A stretch of DNA of 64,000 nucleotides, taken from assembly GCA_023433505.1 (NCBI GenBank), contig JAEZCO010000091.1, positions 124,001 through 188,000 of the forward strand, given 5' to 3'. The DNA is from Bacillota bacterium. Its GTDB lineage: Bacteria; Bacillota; Clostridia; Acetivibrionales; DTU013. Made by a program: the position numbers and the translations under genes. Below are positions 35,486 to 43,770 of this stretch, in pieces (within the stretch, counting starts at the first letter, position 1; each line of letters begins with the position of its first letter). Below the pieces are notes generated by a model that was not told the origin of the DNA, ran no database searches, and saw only the letters and a list, made by a program, of their open reading frames with translations.

Positions 35486-36913
35486 TCACCCGCATTTGCT
35501 GCATGCCAGCATATCGCCGTCTTCAGGCACATCCATGGGATAAGTGCAGTTGAAACAGGCAGTACAAAAGCCGCAGTGCGACCCCACCGGTGTCTCCAGC
35601 AATCCTTCCAGGCTGAGATAGCCAAGACTGTCCGCGCCGATCATTTTTCTGATTTCTTCCACGGTGTATTTTGAGGCAACCAACTGCTTGGATGAGGATA
35701 TATCGATTCCGAAATAGCAGGGAAATTTATAAGGCGGCGAGCTGACACGCATGTGGACTTCCTTTGCCCCCGCATCCTTCAGCATCTGAACAATTCTCCG
35801 GGTCGTCGTACCCCTGACGATGGAATCATCCACCATAACGACCCGCTTGCCTGCCACTTCACCCTGGATGGCATTGAATTTAATACGGACGCCGGACTCC
35901 CTCTGGCCTTGCTCAGGCTGTATGAAGGTCCTGCCCACGTACCTGTTTTTCAGCAATCCCTGGCCGTAAGGTATACCGCTCTCCCTGGAAAATCCAAGGG
36001 CGGCATTCAAGCCTCCGTCCGGCGCCCCTATGACAACATCGGCATCCACAGGATGCTCTATGGCCAGACGCCTTCCCGCTTCAATCCTGGCCTGGTAAAC
36101 ACTGGCGCCGTCAATAGTGCTGTCCGGCCTGGCAAAATAAACGAATTCAAAAATACAAAGACTTGAACATTCGGCGGCTTCCGTCTGAATGGATGTAAGT
36201 CCTTCCTCTCCGATCAGCACGATTTCCCCCGGGTTTACATCCCTGACAAACTTAGCTCCAATGGAATCGAGGGCGCAGGATTCCGAGGCCAGTACGTACG
36301 AATTTTCCAGAAGACCGATACACAGCGGCCGAAGACCATGAGGATCCCTGATTCCTACCAGTCTTTTGGGCGTGACTATGACAAGGGCATAGGAGCCCTT
36401 AATTTCCTTCATTACCTTTTCCAGTGTATCTTCAATATTATCACTGCCAACCCTGTACCTTGAGATCAGGTTTGCTATTACTTCCGTATCGCTGGTGGTC
36501 TGAAAAACAGCGCCGTTTTCCTCCATCCGGGTCCTTAACTCCGAAGCGTTCACCAGATTGCCGTTATGTGCAAGGGCCAGCTGGCCGATTTTATACTTTA
36601 CAACCATGGGTTGGGCATTTTCTCTCAAGCTTCCGCCGGTAGTGGAGTAACGCACGTGTCCTATGGCTATCTTGCCTTTGAGATGATTCAGAACCACTTC
36701 ATTGAATATTTCCGGAACCAAGCCCATATCCTTATGATGAAGAATGGTCCCCTCATCATTGACTGCGATACCGGCGCTTTCCTGGCCTCTGTGCTGCAAG
36801 GCGTAAAGCCCGTGATAGGTAAGGCGTGCCACATCCAGCTTATCCTTGCTGTATACGCCAAACACGCCGCATTCTTCCTTTAGTCTTCCAAACATCACTT
36901 CATTATTAACCAT
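35486..36913 (-). CDS. purF: amidophosphoribosyltransferase
   Basis: First committed purine step, PRPP and glutamine to phosphoribosylamine. 475 aa. A short propeptide ends at the nucleophile Cys15 (LKEECGVFGVY), as in Bacillus-type enzymes. PRPP motif VVMVDDSIVRGTT. The C-terminal cysteines (CGFCTACFNC and ACSKC) fit the oxygen-sensitive 4Fe-4S cluster of this type. Start at 36913 is set by AAAGGAG upstream. An in-frame ATG at 36967 lies in a repeat. Confidence 0.96.
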   Translation of the reverse strand: MVNNEVMFGRLKEECGVFGVYSKDKLDVARLTYHGLYALQHRGQESAGIAVNDEGTILHHKDMGLVPEIFNEVVLNHLKGKIAIGHVRYSTTGGSLRENAQPMVVKYKIGQLALAHNGNLVNASELRTRMEENGAVFQTTSDTEVIANLISRYRVGSDNIEDTLEKVMKEIKGSYALVIVTPKRLVGIRDPHGLRPLCIGLLENSYVLASESCALDSIGAKFVRDVNPGEIVLIGEEGLTSIQTEAAECSSLCIFEFVYFARPDSTIDGASVYQARIEAGRRLAIEHPVDADVVIGAPDGGLNAALGFSRESGIPYGQGLLKNRYVGRTFIQPEQGQRESGVRIKFNAIQGEVAGKRVVMVDDSIVRGTTTRRIVQMLKDAGAKEVHMRVSSPPYKFPCYFGIDISSSKQLVASKYTVEEIRKMIGADSLGYLSLEGLLETPVGSHCGFCTACFNCTYPMDVPEDGDMLACSKCG

Positions 36914-36944
36914 CTTTGTTTCTCCTTTGCTATTGCAACAAAAG

Positions 36945-37054
36945 ATTTCAATTTCCAATGGGGGCATGCCCCCATCCCCCCTCGCTGCGGGCGAAATGAA
37001 TTCGCCCTTCGCTACACTTCGTGCGCCACGCCTATACGTGGCGTTTGAACAACG
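36945..37054. repeat. dispersed repeat copy 2, left half
   Basis: Same module as copy 1: 36965-37054 differs from 30101-30190 at three positions, with weak homology continuing to about 36945. Contains GGGGGCATGCCCCC, GGGCGAAATGAATTCGCCC and CGCCACG/CGTGGCG palindromes and overlaps the right-half element at TTGAACAACG. Confidence 0.8.
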
Positions 37055-37139
37055 TCTCTTGGAGATTGTAACCCTTCAGTGACAGCTTTTTCAATCGATA
37101 ACCTTCACCTTAGAGAAGGGGGACTGTGACGTTGTTCAA
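37045..37139. repeat. 95-bp MITE-like element with TTGAACAACG / CGTTGTTCAA ends
   Basis: Starts TTGAACAACGTC and ends GACGTTGTTCAA, a perfect 12-bp terminal inverted repeat. A related element of 96 bp lies at 45586-45681. The inside is non-coding. Sits between purF and purE. Confidence 0.75.
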
Positions 37140-37143
37140 GCTT

Positions 37144-37662
37144 CTATAGTCCCTCTTCTTCAAGTCTTTTCTGCAATTCGGTGTTTTTTGCCTCTACCTT
37201 GGAAGCAAGGAGCTTCCTGTGTTCTTTTAATTTGGTCCTCAGTCCTTCATGCCTTACGGAAAGGATCTGTACGGCAAGCAAAGCCGCATTCTCAGCTCCG
37301 TCAATGGCCACCGTCGCTACGGGTATGCCTGAAGGCATCTGAACGATTGAAAAGAGTGAATCCATTCCGTCCAGCGTAGATGATTTTACCGGAATTCCTA
37401 TAACGGGCAAAACAGTATAGGCTGCCAGCACTCCCGGGAGGTGGGCCGCTTTTCCGGCAGCCGCAATAATGACGTCAATGCCGTTATCCTCTGCCTTTTT
37501 TGCAAATTCAGCCGCCTTGTCCGGCGTTCTGTGGGCCGAGCAAACCTTTACCTCCACCATAACGCCGAAATCCTTTAAAGTCTTTATACAACCCTTCAAA
37601 ACGGGAAAATCGGAATCGCTCCCCATAATGACTGCAACTACCGGATCTTTTGAATTACACAT
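37144..37662 (-). CDS. purE: N5-carboxyaminoimidazole ribonucleotide mutase
   Basis: Class I PurE, 172 aa, moves the carboxyl group from N5-CAIR to CAIR. Signature VAVIMGSDSDFPVL, VCSAHRTPDKAAEFAKKA and AAGKAAHLPGVLAAYTVLPVIGIP. The ATG at 37662 is preceded by GGAGG at five bases. An ATG 12 bases upstream would precede that site. First gene of the purine run. No purK or purC follows. A repeat-filled 230-bp gap separates it from purF. Confidence 0.95.
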   Translation of the reverse strand: MCNSKDPVVAVIMGSDSDFPVLKGCIKTLKDFGVMVEVKVCSAHRTPDKAAEFAKKAEDNGIDVIIAAAGKAAHLPGVLAAYTVLPVIGIPVKSSTLDGMDSLFSIVQMPSGIPVATVAIDGAENAALLAVQILSVRHEGLRTKLKEHRKLLASKVEAKNTELQKRLEEEGL

Positions 37663-37813
37663 GTCTTCCTCCATTTTTTATAATTTATAACTTCTACCGA
37701 ACCGGCCTTCACGTCCCATGCAACGGACTGAACGACAGGTCGGCAGCGGTTTGATCTTTTGTTCAGCCGGCTTCCTGTTTTTAGAAGCTGATGCCGTATC
37801 AGCCGCTAAAAGC

Positions 37814-37842
37814 AGGAAGTCCGCTGTTCAGGCGGACTTCCT
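37814..37842 (-). terminator. hairpin between purine permease and purE
   Basis: AGGAAGTCCGC and GCGGACTTCCT are perfect 11-base arms with a seven-base loop, 9 bp after the permease stop. A short GCTTTTAG follows on the minus strand. Two weaker hairpins lie between it and purE. No clear promoter or purine riboswitch was found in 37663-37813. Confidence 0.6.
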
Positions 37843-37850
37843 CTTATGGT

Positions 37851-39236
37851 TTAAAACAATTGAAGCGCGTCCAGTACATACTTCAGCACAAACAATGCGG
37901 TTACTATATACATGATTGGGTGTACTTCCTTTGCCTTACCCTTTACGACTTTAACCACAACATAGAATATGAATCCTGCGGCTACGCCGGTTGCAATGCT
38001 GTAAGTGAAGGGCATTACGACCGCCGTAAAGAATGCGGCTGCGGCGTCTTCAAATTCGTCCCATTTGACCTTCGCGATGGATTCCATCATCAGAATACCC
38101 ACAACGATCAGTGCCGGAGCAACAGCGGCGCTGGGAACCATCAAAGCGATGGGGGAAAGGAACAGCGAAAGCAGGAACAGGACTCCGACGACCGCTGAGG
38201 TCATGCCTGTCCGGCCGCCGGCCTGGATGCCTGCGGCGCTTTCAATATAAGTCGTGGTATTGCTTGTCCCAAGGAGAGCGCCTACCGACGTGGCGGTGGC
38301 ATCTGCAAACAGGGCTTTGTCAAGCTTGGAGGAAAAGCCTTTGCCTTTGGTAAGGGACTCTTCATCTTTATTGTCAAATATTCCTGTCTTACGTCCTGTG
38401 CCAAGGAAGGTCCCGATTGTGTCAAAAGTATCTGCAAGGCTGAAGGCCAAAATGAGTGTCAAAATTTTCGCCAGTTGGGACGGATCTTTGAAAAGTCCGA
38501 ACAAATCCAGTTTAAAGAAGGTAGGGGTAATGCTTGGAGGTACAAAGGATATCGTATCCCATGCAGGCAATACCGTAACACCCATTGGAATGCCTATAAG
38601 GGTAGCTGCCAGAACACCCAGGATTATTGCTCCTTTAATCTTTAAAAGCATTAATACAACGATGATTACCAGGCCGATCAGTGCAAGTACCGTGGCCTTG
38701 TCTGTGAAATTTGCCAATGCGGGGACCACGTTTGAGAAGGAACCTGCAGGGCTTGCAGGGCTGTTGGGTGTGAAATCCAGGAAGTGTGCATCCATAAAAC
38801 CGATATACGCTATGAACAGGCCGATACCACCGCTGATTGCATACTGGAGCGATTGCGGAATGGCATAGATGATCATTTTTCTTACTCTGGTCACGGTTAT
38901 TAAAATATTAATGATACCACAAATGAATACGATTCCCAGAGCCTGCTCCCACGGTATCTGCATAACGAGGCATACGGTAAAAGTGAAGAATGCATTCAGT
39001 CCCATGCCCGGCGCAACAGCGTACGGCACATTTGCTACGAAAGCCATAATAAAAGTAGCTACTACGGTTGCAAGAATTGTCGCTACAAACACCGCACCCT
39101 TGTCCATACCGGTATTTGCCAGGATACTGGGATTGATCAGCATTATGTAAGCCATTGTTACAAATGTGGTCAGTCCGGCCAGTACTTCTGTTCTGGCATT
39201 GGTGCCGTGTTCGTTGAGTTTGAATAACCTGTCCAT
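37851..39236 (-). CDS. AzgA/PbuG-like purine base permease (NCS2 family)
   Basis: Membrane importer of 461 aa with about 12-14 hydrophobic segments, probably for hypoxanthine/guanine or adenine with protons. N-terminus FKLNEHGTNARTEVLAGLTTFVTMAYIMLINP and motifs GMGLNAFFTF and SLADTFDTIGTFLGTG are typical of the AzgA/PbuG branch. GGGAGGGG precedes the ATG. Lies upstream of purE on the same strand. The leader is described separately. Confidence 0.92.
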   Translation of the reverse strand: MDRLFKLNEHGTNARTEVLAGLTTFVTMAYIMLINPSILANTGMDKGAVFVATILATVVATFIMAFVANVPYAVAPGMGLNAFFTFTVCLVMQIPWEQALGIVFICGIINILITVTRVRKMIIYAIPQSLQYAISGGIGLFIAYIGFMDAHFLDFTPNSPASPAGSFSNVVPALANFTDKATVLALIGLVIIVVLMLLKIKGAIILGVLAATLIGIPMGVTVLPAWDTISFVPPSITPTFFKLDLFGLFKDPSQLAKILTLILAFSLADTFDTIGTFLGTGRKTGIFDNKDEESLTKGKGFSSKLDKALFADATATSVGALLGTSNTTTYIESAAGIQAGGRTGMTSAVVGVLFLLSLFLSPIALMVPSAAVAPALIVVGILMMESIAKVKWDEFEDAAAAFFTAVVMPFTYSIATGVAAGFIFYVVVKVVKGKAKEVHPIMYIVTALFVLKYVLDALQLF

Positions 39237-39264
39237 AAATTACCCCTCCCATAAATAAATGATA

Positions 39265-39486
39265 TTACTTAAAACGTTCCGGTGTCATCCACCGCACGGT
39301 CAAGCCTATGCTGGAATTACGGGCATTGTTCGTACTTTCAACCCAATAAAGTACTTTTTGGCGAAAATAAAATGCTGATCCAATTTCCATCGGCCCTTGT
39401 CCGCCCCTCTGGGCGATACTCCCCGGAATAGCTTTGTTTTCAACATTTTCAGGATATTCATCATTCGTTTGATTCCATTTATTATA
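39265..39486 (-). other. open frame in the leader of the purine permease gene
   Basis: A 73-codon stretch without stops ends at TAA 39265-39267, 28 bp before the permease start. Its translation (for example AIPGSIAQRGGQGPMEIG, FRQKVLYWVESTNNARNS, LTVRWMTPERFK) looks like real protein, yet it has no good start. The only internal ATG leaves 41 aa without a binding site. Candidate gene remnant. Another frame over the same bases is also open for 50 codons, so chance is not excluded. Confidence 0.3.
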
Positions 39487-39513
39487 CTATCAAATCCGGC
39501 AATAGTTTGTCAA
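39484..39513 (-). promoter_or_regulatory. candidate promoter of the purine permease
   Basis: TTGACA (39508-39513) with TAGTAT (39484-39489) at 18 bp. A TATAAT (39481-39486) is 21 bp away. Transcription from here gives a leader of about 240 nt with no recognised riboswitch. It contains a GGGGCG hairpin and a weak GCCGAT/ATCAGC stem followed by ATTTTATTTT. Confidence 0.45.
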
Positions 39514-39552
39514 CCGGGATATGAAATTTACGAACGTTTTTATTAAATGTGC

Positions 39553-39574
39553 ATAAAATATTCGTATATTTTAT
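39553..39574. terminator. AT-only hairpin after the LarA-like gene
   Basis: ATAAAATAT-TCGT-ATATTTTAT is a perfect 9-bp inverted repeat just past the stop codon at 39582. It is weak because it is AT-only. It may end the guaA operon. Confidence 0.3.
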
Positions 39575-39581
39575 CCTGGTT

Positions 39582-40793
39582 TTATACGATCACGGTAAGC
39601 TTGCTTTCCGCTTCTTTGAATACACTTGCGGATACCTGGATATTTTCCAGCTGCAGAGTATTTTTTATTCTTATAATCCTTGCGTCCTCAACGCTGCTCA
39701 GGGCGCAGGTTTTTAAAGCCGTTTCAATGGCATGCTCCTCGTTTTCGGCAATAAAGGGTATTTTTACCCTTTCAACGAAATTCGTAGCCAGCATGTTGGC
39801 ATAAGTAGCCGCATAATCAATCTTGCCGACAAGCTTTTTTGTAGTAAAATCCGCAAGCCCGATGCCATAGGCATTTCCACCGGCAGCCTCCGAAAGGTCC
39901 AGAACCGCAATGCGCTTTATTGCCGGGCTTTCCGGCTCCGGCTCGCCTTCTATTTTCAACCTTCCGATAATATTGGTATCCATACCGGTTCCGCTGAAAT
40001 TTTTACCCATTTCTTCTACGATAAGAAGGTCTAATTTATCTGCCGGAAGACAGGGCATATTTCGCCGGGCAAGGGCAAGCAGTTCTTTTTCCCCTGATAC
40101 CAGCCCGCCAGGCAAAAAACCTTGAATGCACATCAACTTGTCATATGCGTTTTCTACCAGCCCCAGGCCTGCAATTATTTTTCCCGTGGCCATAATCCTC
40201 CGGGCCGCCGGGGAGATTAATTCCTTCAGGCCTTTAGTGCCGAAATTGTGGATAATTCCGGCCTGGACAGCCTTCCCCAGACCTATGGCCATCATTTTTT
40301 GCAAGCCGCTCTCCACTTCAGCATGGAAAGATGTATGGGGTTTCACTCTGTTAATAACAATGACGCCATCCGACTCATAAGCAAACCTGTCCATATGGAC
40401 AGGCATAGAATCCTTGCCTGGAAAGCCCGTAGCGATTGTTCCGATTTCAACGGTTTCCATGGAAGCTCTTATGGGTGCGCCTACATATTCCGGCAGTATG
40501 CCAAGACCGGCCAGCACTTTAAGCTGCCCTTCCGCACTTGCGCCGCCGTGGCTTCCCATTGCCGGCACCAAAAACGGCTCCGCTCCCGATTCCTTTATAT
40601 AGGAAATAACTGTCCTGAGTATCAAAGCAATATTATTGATACCTCTGCTTCCGGCAGTGATCGCGATTCTTGAGCCTTTTTTCAGATTCAGTTCAAGGCT
40701 CTGCAGTTCCTCGATAACCGCACCTTCTATATTGCCGATGCAGGTATTGTCAAAATGCTGTCTGGCTTCAAGCAGCTTCGGTAGTACAGCCAT
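39582..40793 (-). CDS. LarA-like (DUF2088) nickel-pincer-isomerase family protein
   Basis: 403 aa. Fits the DUF2088/lactate-racemase LarA superfamily: VPAMGSHGGASAEGQ (the conserved catalytic-region His), then INRVKPHTSFHAEVESGLQKMMAIGLGK. Family members interconvert 2-hydroxy acids or sugars with a nickel pincer nucleotide. No LarB, LarC or LarE cofactor genes are in the window. Substrate unknown. The ATG follows GGAGG at eight bases, with the stop codon of the AEC gene inside that spacer, so the two are translationally coupled. Confidence 0.82.
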   Translation of the reverse strand: MAVLPKLLEARQHFDNTCIGNIEGAVIEELQSLELNLKKGSRIAITAGSRGINNIALILRTVISYIKESGAEPFLVPAMGSHGGASAEGQLKVLAGLGILPEYVGAPIRASMETVEIGTIATGFPGKDSMPVHMDRFAYESDGVIVINRVKPHTSFHAEVESGLQKMMAIGLGKAVQAGIIHNFGTKGLKELISPAARRIMATGKIIAGLGLVENAYDKLMCIQGFLPGGLVSGEKELLALARRNMPCLPADKLDLLIVEEMGKNFSGTGMDTNIIGRLKIEGEPEPESPAIKRIAVLDLSEAAGGNAYGIGLADFTTKKLVGKIDYAATYANMLATNFVERVKIPFIAENEEHAIETALKTCALSSVEDARIIRIKNTLQLENIQVSASVFKEAESKLTVIV

Positions 40794-40797
40794 AGCT

Positions 40798-41787
40798 TCA
40801 ACCTCCGAAAATATTCAGAAAATATAGGACAAGGGGCAGGGTAACCATGGAAAAGATCGTGCTGATGATGACATTATCGGCAGCAAAGCCGTGATCCGAA
40901 CCGTACAGAGCCGCAAGGGCCGGAATGATTGACGCACAGGGCATCGCCAGCTCCAGCACTACGATGACTCTGACAAAAGAGTCCAGGGATTTGCCCAGCG
41001 TGAACAAAAGAATAAAAGCGATGATGGGGATCACCAGCAGCTTGAAAAACACCAGCAGGAAGGAAGGGTATTTTTTTACCAGGGCCGAAATGCCTCCCAG
41101 TTTGCTTTCAGACAGCGTAAGGCCGATAAATAGCATAATCAGCACAAGCGTCGTATTGCCGATGGGACTCAAGGTATTGAACACTACGTTGTAGACCAGC
41201 CTTACACCGGCGCTTTCCCTTACGAAATGCTGAAGGTTTATGAAAGCGAAAAGTAAACCAAGCGCAAAGGATATTGTATTGGCATTGAGAAGGTGCTTCA
41301 GATTTTCTTTCCAATGGTTGCCCTTGTGCTTGTTGAGCAGGTATACTCCCAGAGTCCAGACCATCGTGTCGTGCACGATCACAAAGAATACCGCATAAAC
41401 CAATCCCTTTTCGCCGAAAATGGATTTGAAAAGGGGTAAAGCCAGATAGCCTACGTTCCCGAACATTGAATGAGCCCTGTAGATGTTGGCAGTGGTGTCT
41501 TTCAGCTTCAGAAGGCTGCTGGTCAGAGTACCGACGGCAAAGGAAAACAGAATAAATACCAATGCGCATATTCCTATCCATAAGCCGTCGGTGATGGTCT
41601 TTGGCGTAAAATCATACGAAGCCATTGTACTGAGAATCAGCGCCGGCGCTGTAATCCTGATAACCACTCTGGAGACATACATCCCCGATTTTTCCGGCAA
41701 ATATCCTGTTTTACCGGCCAGCCAGCCGATAAAGGCGATAAGGGTCATTACTGCGATTTGATTAATGATGACTTCCATTTGCTGCAT
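40798..41787 (-). CDS. AEC-family (auxin efflux carrier) transporter
   Basis: Membrane transporter of 329 aa with about ten hydrophobic segments. Shows GNVGYLALPLFKSIFGEKG, the central family motif, and GLTLSESKL. AEC proteins move small organic acids such as malate or lactate. The binding site is weak. An alternative ATG lies nine bases downstream (MEVIINQ). It begins 13 bp after guaA and is coupled to the LarA-like gene, which suggests it carries the acid that the isomerase acts on. Confidence 0.88.
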   Translation of the reverse strand: MQQMEVIINQIAVMTLIAFIGWLAGKTGYLPEKSGMYVSRVVIRITAPALILSTMASYDFTPKTITDGLWIGICALVFILFSFAVGTLTSSLLKLKDTTANIYRAHSMFGNVGYLALPLFKSIFGEKGLVYAVFFVIVHDTMVWTLGVYLLNKHKGNHWKENLKHLLNANTISFALGLLFAFINLQHFVRESAGVRLVYNVVFNTLSPIGNTTLVLIMLFIGLTLSESKLGGISALVKKYPSFLLVFFKLLVIPIIAFILLFTLGKSLDSFVRVIVVLELAMPCASIIPALAALYGSDHGFAADNVIISTIFSMVTLPLVLYFLNIFGG

Positions 41788-41799
41788 GTCTTAAGTGTC

Positions 41800-43335
41800 C
41801 TATTCCCATTCTATCGTTGCAGGAGGTTTGCTCGTTATATCGTAAACAATCCTGTTAATATGCTTTACTTCATTGACAATCCGGTTTGAAATCTTCTCCA
41901 ATAGGTCATAAGGGATCCTGGCCCAGTCGGCGGTCATGAAATCGGTGGTGGTGACGGCTCTTAAGGCAAGCGTATAATCATACGTCCTCTCATCACCCAT
42001 GACACCTACGCTGCGCATCCCGGTAAGCACTGTAAAATATTGATTGATATCGCGTTTTAACCCGGCGGCGGCGATTTCAGACCGGAAGATATGGTCCGAA
42101 TCCCTCAATATTTCAAGCTTTTCCCTTGTTATATCGCCGATGACCCGAATGGCAAGGCCCGGTCCCGGGAAAGGCTGACGCCAGACGATCTCCTCGGGAA
42201 TGCCAAGCTCTTCTCCCGCTTTTCTTACTTCATCCTTGAAAAGATTTCTCAAAGGCTCGATGATTTCCTTGAAATCCACATAATCAGGCAATCCGCCGAC
42301 ATTATGGTGGCTTTTTATCACTGCCGCATCTCCCGTGCCGCTTTCAATGACGTCGGGATAAATGGTCCCCTGGACCAGGAAATCAACCTTGCCTATTTTT
42401 TTCGCTTCGTCTTCAAATACCCGGATAAACTCCTCGCCGATGATTTTGCGCTTCCTTTCGGGGTCGGTGACTCCGGCCAGCTTTTCAAGGAACCGGTCTT
42501 CTACATTGGCCCTTATCAGGTTTATGTCAAACTGCTCTCTGAAAACCTGCTCTACCTGGTCTCCTTCATATTTTCTCAACAGACCGTGGTCAACAAATAT
42601 ACAGGTGAGCTGTTTGCCCACGGCTTTATGCAAAAGCACCGCTGCAACGGAGGAATCCACTCCGCCGGACAATGCGCACAATACGGACTTGCCCCCTACT
42701 TTTTCCCGGATGGCCTTGATTGACTGCTCGACGAAAGCGGACATTTTCCAGTCTCCGGAGCAGCCGCAAACCTTATAAAGAAAGTTGTTCAGCATTTTCT
42801 GGCCTTTGGGGGTATGCATGACCTCCGGATGAAACTGTACGCCGTACAGCTTTTTCTCCGTATTTTCCATTGCCCCCGCAGGACAGTTGGAAGAGGAAGC
42901 TACATTCCGGAAGCCCTCCGGAAGCCTATTCACAAAATATGTATGGCTCATCCAGCAGGTAGTGTTTTCATCGACACCTTCAAACAGCACGCTGCCGGTA
43001 TCCACACGGATATCCATCTTTCCGTATTCCCTTTGCTCAGCCCTTACAACTTCGCCGCCAAGCATTTGCCCCATAAGCTGCATGCCATAGCATATACCGA
43101 GCACGGGGACTCCCAGATTGAAAATTTCCTTATCGCAGAAAGGCGCCTTCGGATCCAGCACCGATGCAGGTCCGCCGGTAAATATGATACCTTTTGGATT
43201 CATGGACCGGATTCTCTCTATGGATGCATTGTAAGGGACGACTTCGCAGTATACGTTGGCTTCCCTTACTCTTCTGGCTATCAGCTGGTTGTATTGTGCG
43301 CCGAAATCAATTACTAGAACAAGCTCGTTCTTCAT
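41800..43335 (-). CDS. guaA: GMP synthase (glutamine-hydrolysing)
   Basis: Makes GMP from XMP, glutamine and ATP. 511 aa. Amidotransferase domain with catalytic Cys in VLGICYGMQ and His-Glu in VQFHPEV, ATP-pyrophosphatase P-loop ALSGGVDSSVAA, and the C-terminal dimerisation domain ending with PATIEWE. AGAGGTAGGAA precedes the ATG. Leads a three-gene cluster with AEC and LarA-like genes. Confidence 0.97.
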   Translation of the reverse strand: MKNELVLVIDFGAQYNQLIARRVREANVYCEVVPYNASIERIRSMNPKGIIFTGGPASVLDPKAPFCDKEIFNLGVPVLGICYGMQLMGQMLGGEVVRAEQREYGKMDIRVDTGSVLFEGVDENTTCWMSHTYFVNRLPEGFRNVASSSNCPAGAMENTEKKLYGVQFHPEVMHTPKGQKMLNNFLYKVCGCSGDWKMSAFVEQSIKAIREKVGGKSVLCALSGGVDSSVAAVLLHKAVGKQLTCIFVDHGLLRKYEGDQVEQVFREQFDINLIRANVEDRFLEKLAGVTDPERKRKIIGEEFIRVFEDEAKKIGKVDFLVQGTIYPDVIESGTGDAAVIKSHHNVGGLPDYVDFKEIIEPLRNLFKDEVRKAGEELGIPEEIVWRQPFPGPGLAIRVIGDITREKLEILRDSDHIFRSEIAAAGLKRDINQYFTVLTGMRSVGVMGDERTYDYTLALRAVTTTDFMTADWARIPYDLLEKISNRIVNEVKHINRIVYDITSKPPATIEWE

Positions 43336-43448
43336 TTCCTACCTCTTTTCCTTCTCCGGATATATATTTTAATCATAGATGCATTTACCATGCCTTTCAA
43401 GGAGCTTTCCATATATCTGTCTGCATATTTTCGACAATATAATTAACT

Positions 43449-43477
43449 ATTATATAGAACAGGCCTGCGGTTGTAAA
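43449..43477 (-). promoter_or_regulatory. guaA: guaA promoter
   Basis: TTTACA (43472-43477) and TATAAT (43449-43454) with a 17-bp spacer, giving an untranslated leader of about 105 nt. No guanine-riboswitch sequence (for example the TATA..GGCACG..CTACC pattern) was found in it. Confidence 0.75.
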
Positions 43478-43549
43478 CTAATGCAGTAAAATTTGTGAAA
43501 TAGGTAAAAATTGCTTCGCGAACATATTCCTAATGAGCTCCGTTATGAT

Positions 43550-43684
43550 TCATATCCAGGGTATTTTCACCTTATTGCGGTATTCTTCCCAGGCGGTGCC
43601 GAAAATCTTCGACAACATTTTTTCTTCTTCCGGTGAAAAAAAACTGGATCCGATGTAGACGACGATGCCAAGAAAAGGGCCTTC
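43550..43684 (-). pseudogene. 3' remnant of an isoprenylcysteine methyltransferase-like gene
   Basis: A frame of 44 codons ending TGA at 43550-43552 encodes GPFLGIVVYIGSSFFSPEEE followed by KIFGTAWEEYRNKVKIPWI. The pattern EExxLxxxFGxxxxxYxxxVxxW is the C-terminal signature of ICMT/PEMT-type membrane methyltransferases. A TAA directly precedes the stretch and no start or upstream domain exists, so only the tail survives. The rest of the 435-bp gap between guaA and the oxidoreductase holds the guaA promoter and a hairpin. Confidence 0.6.
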
Positions 43685-43707
43685 TTACACTTTAAAACCC
43701 TTTTCTT
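43670..43707. terminator. AAGAAAAGGG/CCCTTTTCTT hairpin
   Basis: Perfect 10-bp arms with an 18-base loop, 64 bp downstream of the oxidoreductase stop on the minus strand. It overlaps the start of the methyltransferase remnant. Confidence 0.5.
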
Positions 43708-43770
43708 CCTTCCCCTCCGGTGGGGTAACCGAACACTTCGTCTAAAAAAACAAATCGGCGTCCCCTTGTT

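Noticed and set aside
36960..37055. Possible CRISPR-like or tandem repeats
   Set aside because: The palindromic modules are not regularly spaced and occur as isolated copies at three loci, so they are dispersed repeats.
37663..37813. PurR box upstream of purE
   Set aside because: CCGAAC occurs once on the plus strand, but the flanks do not fit the PurBox consensus and no second copy is present.
39237..39480. Purine, ZTP or PRPP-type riboswitch in the purine permease leader
   Set aside because: CCGGGGAG resembles part of the ZTP motif, but the needed CCGCCTGGGC element is missing, and guanine aptamer loops were not found.
43336..43480. Guanine riboswitch ahead of guaA
   Set aside because: The leader lacks the conserved loop and junction sequences. 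Only a promoter is visible.
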